Positions 59,301 through 64,000 of a stretch of DNA of 64,000 nucleotides are shown one piece after another (within the stretch, counting starts at the first letter, position 1; each line of letters opens with the position of its first letter). Location of the stretch: the NCBI RefSeq assembly GCF_014529535.1, contig NW_023503555.1:7812001-7876000 (forward strand), read 5' to 3'. The position numbers and the translations under genes were made by a program. The notes beneath the pieces are model-generated. The model was not told the origin of the DNA. It was given only the letters and a program-made list of their open reading frames with translations, and made no database searches. The DNA comes from Bradysia coprophila (lineage: Eukaryota > Arthropoda > Insecta > Diptera > Sciaridae).

Positions 59301-59831
59301 GGCCGTGATGCAATTGTCATTGCCGGATTCGTTGTTCATATAGTCAGTTTCATTCTGATTTTCCTCAATCTACCGGATTCGGCACCGTTCGGTGATACAA
59401 AAGAAACCGCCTTCCTGAATCCACCAATAGCATCACTGGCCCTACTGTGTTCGTTCCTACTAGGTTTCGGTGACGCATGTTTCAATACCCAAATTTATGC
59501 CATGCTTGGCGGAGAGTTCGCTAAGAATACAGCGGCAGCCTTCGCTCTATTCAAGTTTACTCAGGTAAATCAATCAGCCAATGGACTCGTAATTCGTAAT
59601 AAGAGTGGTCGATATTAACAACTCCCATTCTTGTTACAGTCAGTGGCTGCTGCAGCCAGTTTCATTTACTCATCACACATTGGCCTGAGCGTACAAATGG
59701 GCATTTTGATAGTGACCGGGATTATTGGAACGGCATGCTTTTGCATTGTTGAATGGTCTTGTCGCCGACAGAAGGCACGAGATAGTGTTGGTGCTGCGGC
59801 GAAACTAAATGCTGAAATACATTCGGATTAA
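53357..59831 (+). CDS. MFSD11/UNC93-like transporter
   Basis: Seven exons: 53357-53443, 58228-58397, 58458-58544, 58606-58695, 58761-59056, 59131-59564 and 59640-59831. All phases agree, giving 451 residues, the family's normal length. Begins MERNFVNVIALGFGFMFLFT then AFQTMGNIE, the conserved first helix of UNC93-like proteins, continues with ICGPRGAMFIGSITY, WTGQGTYL, SRNSGVFWAMLQASMFLGNL and GLELSFFSGVYSP, and ends in a short soluble tail. About twelve membrane helices of the major facilitator fold are expected. Substrate unknown; relatives regulate ion channels or organelle membranes. The first intron is 4.8 kb and holds a satellite; the other introns are 60-75 bp. The first exon holds only the first helix, so its assignment relies on sequence recognition across the long intron. 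No defects seen. Confidence 0.88.
53921..54700. repeat. 25-bp satellite in intron 1 of the MFSD11-like gene
   Basis: About 30 head-to-tail copies of GGGACATTATTTCATGCCCA plus ACGTT. Each contains CCAACGTTGG, a perfect 10-bp palindrome. Central copies (54036-54630) are nearly identical and edge copies degenerate. Variants (GCCC, GACC, GAGC before AACGTT; GACATT or GATGTT after) form a four-unit 100-bp higher-order block repeated near 54145-54345. Confidence 0.9.
54701..58227. other. Remainder of intron 1 of the MFSD11-like gene
   Basis: 57010-57205 has clustered TGACCTGA and AGGTCAGGTCATG words, in opposite orientations towards its two ends, perhaps another non-autonomous element. 57340-57365 has AGCACTTCGTACGGTGCT, similar to the ends of the 1.2-kb elements. 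57985-58030 has an inverted pair GGAGACCTGATT / AATCAGGTCTCC. A 142-codon frame at 57450-57878 is unrecognised and not called. Confidence 0.4.
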
Positions 59832-60610
59832 GTGTTGATTTTGAGATGGATTTATGTTGTGTTTTACTAGTCCCTATGGTCCCTGTAGTCCCGCAGCCGA
59901 AGTCAAAGCATTTGATGGGATTGGGGTAGAAAGTTACTCTGCGGAAAGTTAGTCTTAGAAGGAGGATTTTAAATCAAGCAGTGCCTCTTTGACGAACGAA
60001 AATGTTTTTCTCGCTCAGAAATCAGATTGAAAACAGTGTGAAGTGAAGATCAATGTCACCGCACTGTTCAGTTCAGTAACCAAGCCAAAAATATCAATGT
60101 TTATCAACATATTTGTAGCTCGCTATTTTGCTCGCACTACGGTTACTGTGGATTGCATTGACACGTCCAGTCGAAATGATAGAACGGCTAATCGAAATCG
60201 ATAATTTATTCAAATCAATTGAGTTGCATTCCATGCAAATTTATTTGCAAAATCGATTTCGTTGTGTGAAGCGGAAAAAAATTGTATCGAAAACGAGTTA
60301 AAAACCATCTGCTTTGCCGTGACATAGATTCACACGAAACAAAATTATTAAAAATGTGACGCAACTAACGTACCTTGAATGCTGGCTGGTTAAACTGTTG
60401 ACCACTAGACAAGCGCTTGTGCATTCAACAATTTTATTTGTCACAACAAATTAATTTAACCGAAAATGAGAACTATTTTTGGAGGGTTTTTAGAGGACTT
60501 ATCTCGACCGATAGTGTACAACAAAAGTGCACTGTCAAAACAGATATTTTTAGGTTATCAAAAAACAGCAAACGTTGCTGGATGAAACTGTACGAATGTA
60601 CTAGATTCAC
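59832..60610. other. 3' flank of the transporter gene, no further gene seen
   Basis: AT-rich, no recognised elements. Confidence 0.4.
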
Positions 60611-60618
60611 GCGGTTGG

Positions 60619-60773
60619 CAGAGGCGCCGACTTTAAATTCGTTCATGGGGGGCTCATGGGGGGCAAAGAGCACAAAATGATAAAAAATGGTTGAAAACCC
60701 TAGGAATTTAAAGAATTTTTGCATTGTCATGGGGGCAATCGCCCCCCTCGCCCCCCTATACTCGGCGCCACTG
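60619..60773. mobile_element. hAT MITE with GGCGCCGA ends
   Basis: Ends CAGAGGCGCCGACT and ACTCGGCGCCACTG; 8-bp target duplication GCGGTTGG (60611-60618, 60774-60781). Interior has G-runs near 60651-60666 and C-runs near 60740-60757 that extend the stem. 155 bp, no coding capacity. Confidence 0.85.
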
Positions 60774-60781
60774 GCGGTTGG

Positions 60782-62586
60782 TATGTGTTTGAGTTTCGCG
60801 TTTTTAGTAACTTTTTAACGGACTTTTAGCCGATTGTGCTTCATTGGCATTCGTTCAACATAATTGGAGCACAACCGGAAATCAATTTTGATGATTTTTA
60901 GAAGACTTCTGATATAACCCATACACATTGTCAATACAGGCCACACAAATTTGTAACGTTTAGTTTTGAAAGATATATGCGATTGGACGAGATTTACAAA
61001 TTTTTGGCACGAAATTTGTCCACGATATCTTGAAGTTAAGGTCAAATGTTAGATAAGACAAGGCTGTAAACATGAGGAGGTCACGCACGCTGATCGCTTT
61101 AGATTAGAAAGATTCCATTTGCTTCAAAATTGACTGTCGCTCTGTAAACTCCAATGACATGAATGACATAGACCTTGACTTTCTATACAAGTCAAGCATT
61201 TTAAAGATAGACTACGTTCACTCTGCATCCCTACAGTCAAAGAGGCTTCCCGACTATGAGCAAAATGTAAAAAAAGGAGTTTTTTCAAAAAGAGTCCCTC
61301 AAAATTGATCAGTTGTGGACTAGAAACGTCTCCCAGACACTCTACTAATAAAAAAAAAACTATTTTGGACGAGGAGTTGATTCAAATTTACTCTTTTATT
61401 CCAGCCGTAAAGGTCAACTTTTTTTCAAATGGTCCGCAAATCCTGCAACACAAAACTTCTGAGGTCAAATATTGATATGTGATGGTGGCTGAGGTCAGCT
61501 ACCATAATATGTAGTTGGCCCCTCAGAACAATGATGTTGCAGAAATACAGCACTCTTTGAAAGTTGACCATACTTTCACCGATGGCCGGCCATGGGTGGT
61601 AGGGCGGAAGTCAGGGTGGGCTCAAATTGTCGCCCGTGGACAGGCCAACAATCAAACAAAGTTTTAATTTTTTGGGTTCCTCCTTCCTCAAGATATTGCT
61701 AAAAAAAGTGTATTCACCACCCCTTGACATCATAATGACATGTACACACATTACACCCATTACACTCCTGTTCGCTAGAATTGAACGACGAATCGAATGA
61801 GCTATAACTCAATAATATCGGAGATAGCTTATTTCAATAAATTGAAAATTTGGCTGACGAATTGGCTAATTGTGACTTTTAAAGTGATAATTCTATATTC
61901 TGAGTTCAGGTCAGGTTCAAATACATTGTGCTACGTCCAAATCCAATCAGTCTCGTAATGCTGTTCTTCCTGTTAATAGACAGAAAATGATAGTATAACT
62001 TCGGGAAGATAGAAATGCTACCCTTTGCCAGTCTATGGCTATGCGCCTCTTTCCCTTGGTTTTTAAGAACCTTAACTTTTATTTGGTCTATGAAGGAGCC
62101 GAGAGTAAAGAGTGGTACTGGGATATTGTGACACCGAGCCTTAAATATATATCATCATTATGTCTATCGTTTTTGTACGCACCGATGATACGTTCTTGAC
62201 AGAATCGGCAGACTCGAGTTCGTTCCTTCCAGACATTTTTAACAAAAGGGTTAACCACAGCACAGTGCTCCCTGTAGAGACAGATGACTTGTATTCATTA
62301 TATGAGTTGAAACATACAACGAATTATGTTCGAAGTGTGTTGAGAACACAGATGGGAATTACGTAGTAAAAACACTTTTTTATTCAGAAATTTTGTTCTT
62401 AACAAAGCAAATGTACCTGCTAGGCACAGTCTGCGAATAGGTACTTCAAGTTAAACATTAAAAACAAACACAAAACAAAGTTTAAAAAAATTCAAGACGA
62501 AAGAAAAATCTTCAAAAAGCCGGCTTCTTCGTTTGAAACCCCGTTTCGATATTCTCGCTGAATAAATCTGAAATTTTGGACTTCTT
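60782..62586. other. Intergenic, no gene seen
   Basis: 61785-61830 resembles the end region of the TTAA palindrome (CTAGAATTGAACGACGAATC, GAGCTATAACTC). 62257-62305 resembles the CACAGC-type MITE interior (CAGATGACTTGTATTCATTA). Nothing coding recognised. Confidence 0.4.
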
Positions 62587-63639
<1,053 letters not shown>

Positions 63640-64000
63640 CTGAATTGAGAGACGACAAATTTTCAAAAAACGAATCAAACATCTCGGAGAAAGGTATCTA
63701 ATGCAAATTTCAAAAACGTGTAAAATGGTAAAGTTATTTCAAGCTGAGAACTGAAATCTAATCTATTCGAAAGATACAGTTAACTCCAACCAAAGTGTCA
63801 CAATTTGTTGCATCTGACCGCTGGTCCACTCATACAACTTCTGTTCATTATACGTGTTTACAACAGTTCAATAGGCATAGGTCGGCGTGGTAGTGGTAAA
63901 ACCGAATAAACACCCAAGAAACAGTGAGGTTATATGTCTGGACCAGCTGCAGTGGCTGTTGTTAATTAGACTTAAGTCTTAAGACAAAAACTCTGAACGG
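63640..64000. other. Right window edge; no exon recognised
   Basis: Expected to hold or precede upstream exons of the zinc-finger gene, but no similarity to the coiled-coil exons of its paralogue was seen. Confidence 0.35.

Overview
This is a 64 kb stretch of AT-rich eukaryotic nuclear DNA, most likely from a dipteran insect. Many introns are only 60-120 bp, the protein-coding genes are typical insect ones (two cytochrome P450s, a pickpocket-type DEG/ENaC channel, a cytosolic 5'-nucleotidase III, an MFSD11/UNC93-like transporter, C2H2 zinc-finger proteins), and the space between them is crowded with small DNA transposons, foldback elements and satellites. A lower dipteran such as a fungus gnat fits, but the species cannot be fixed from the sequence alone.

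Layout. 1.9-3.6 kb: 3' part of a CYP4-like P450 (+). 3.9-6.4 kb: an unrecognised secreted Gly-rich protein (+). 6.7-7.3 kb: a reverse-transcriptase-associated fossil. 7.5-21.8 kb: four members of a small, unrecognised single-pass membrane protein family, each ending in an LPSY(E/D)-type PY motif (one +, three -). Between them lie a TTAA-flanked 1.6 kb near-perfect palindrome, two LINE RNase H remnants, a 5S-rRNA-derived fragment, a foldback element, a 147-bp satellite and a complete CYP9-like P450. 21.8-28.4 kb: repeats only, including two more long palindromes, one of them inserted inside a MITE. 28.6-30.6 kb: a zinc-finger gene (-) in which each finger has its own exon. 30.8-38.1 kb: twin 1.2 kb repeats, a gag-only LTR retroelement with identical LTRs, and a 5'-truncated RTE-type LINE. 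40.9-42.5 kb: pickpocket-like channel (+). 42.8-45.4 kb: two hAT-type non-autonomous elements, the first with a second element nested in it, plus a TA-flanked MITE. 46.3-47.5 kb: 5'-nucleotidase III (-). 49.5-51.1 kb: a structured hairpin and a 50-bp minisatellite. 53.4-59.8 kb: MFSD11/UNC93-like gene (+) whose 4.8 kb first intron holds a 25-bp satellite built on a 10-bp palindrome. 60.6 kb: a hAT MITE. 62.6-63.6 kb: a paralogue of the first zinc-finger gene (-).

How things fit together. The most noteworthy element is the four-gene PY-motif membrane family. The exon frames close in every member (219, 231, 232 and 221 codons). All four share a conserved block about 200-325 bp upstream of the start codon and a conserved 3'-UTR block. 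This suggests co-regulated paralogues, plausibly adaptors for WW-domain (Nedd4-type) ubiquitin ligases. The second theme is a local family of long hairpin elements (four within 18 kb, all with central spacers of about 50-75 bp). The third is the pair of zinc-finger genes that look to have grown and shrunk by whole 84-bp finger exons. Splice sites were read by eye from GT/AG consensus and frame closure; no transcript evidence was available.
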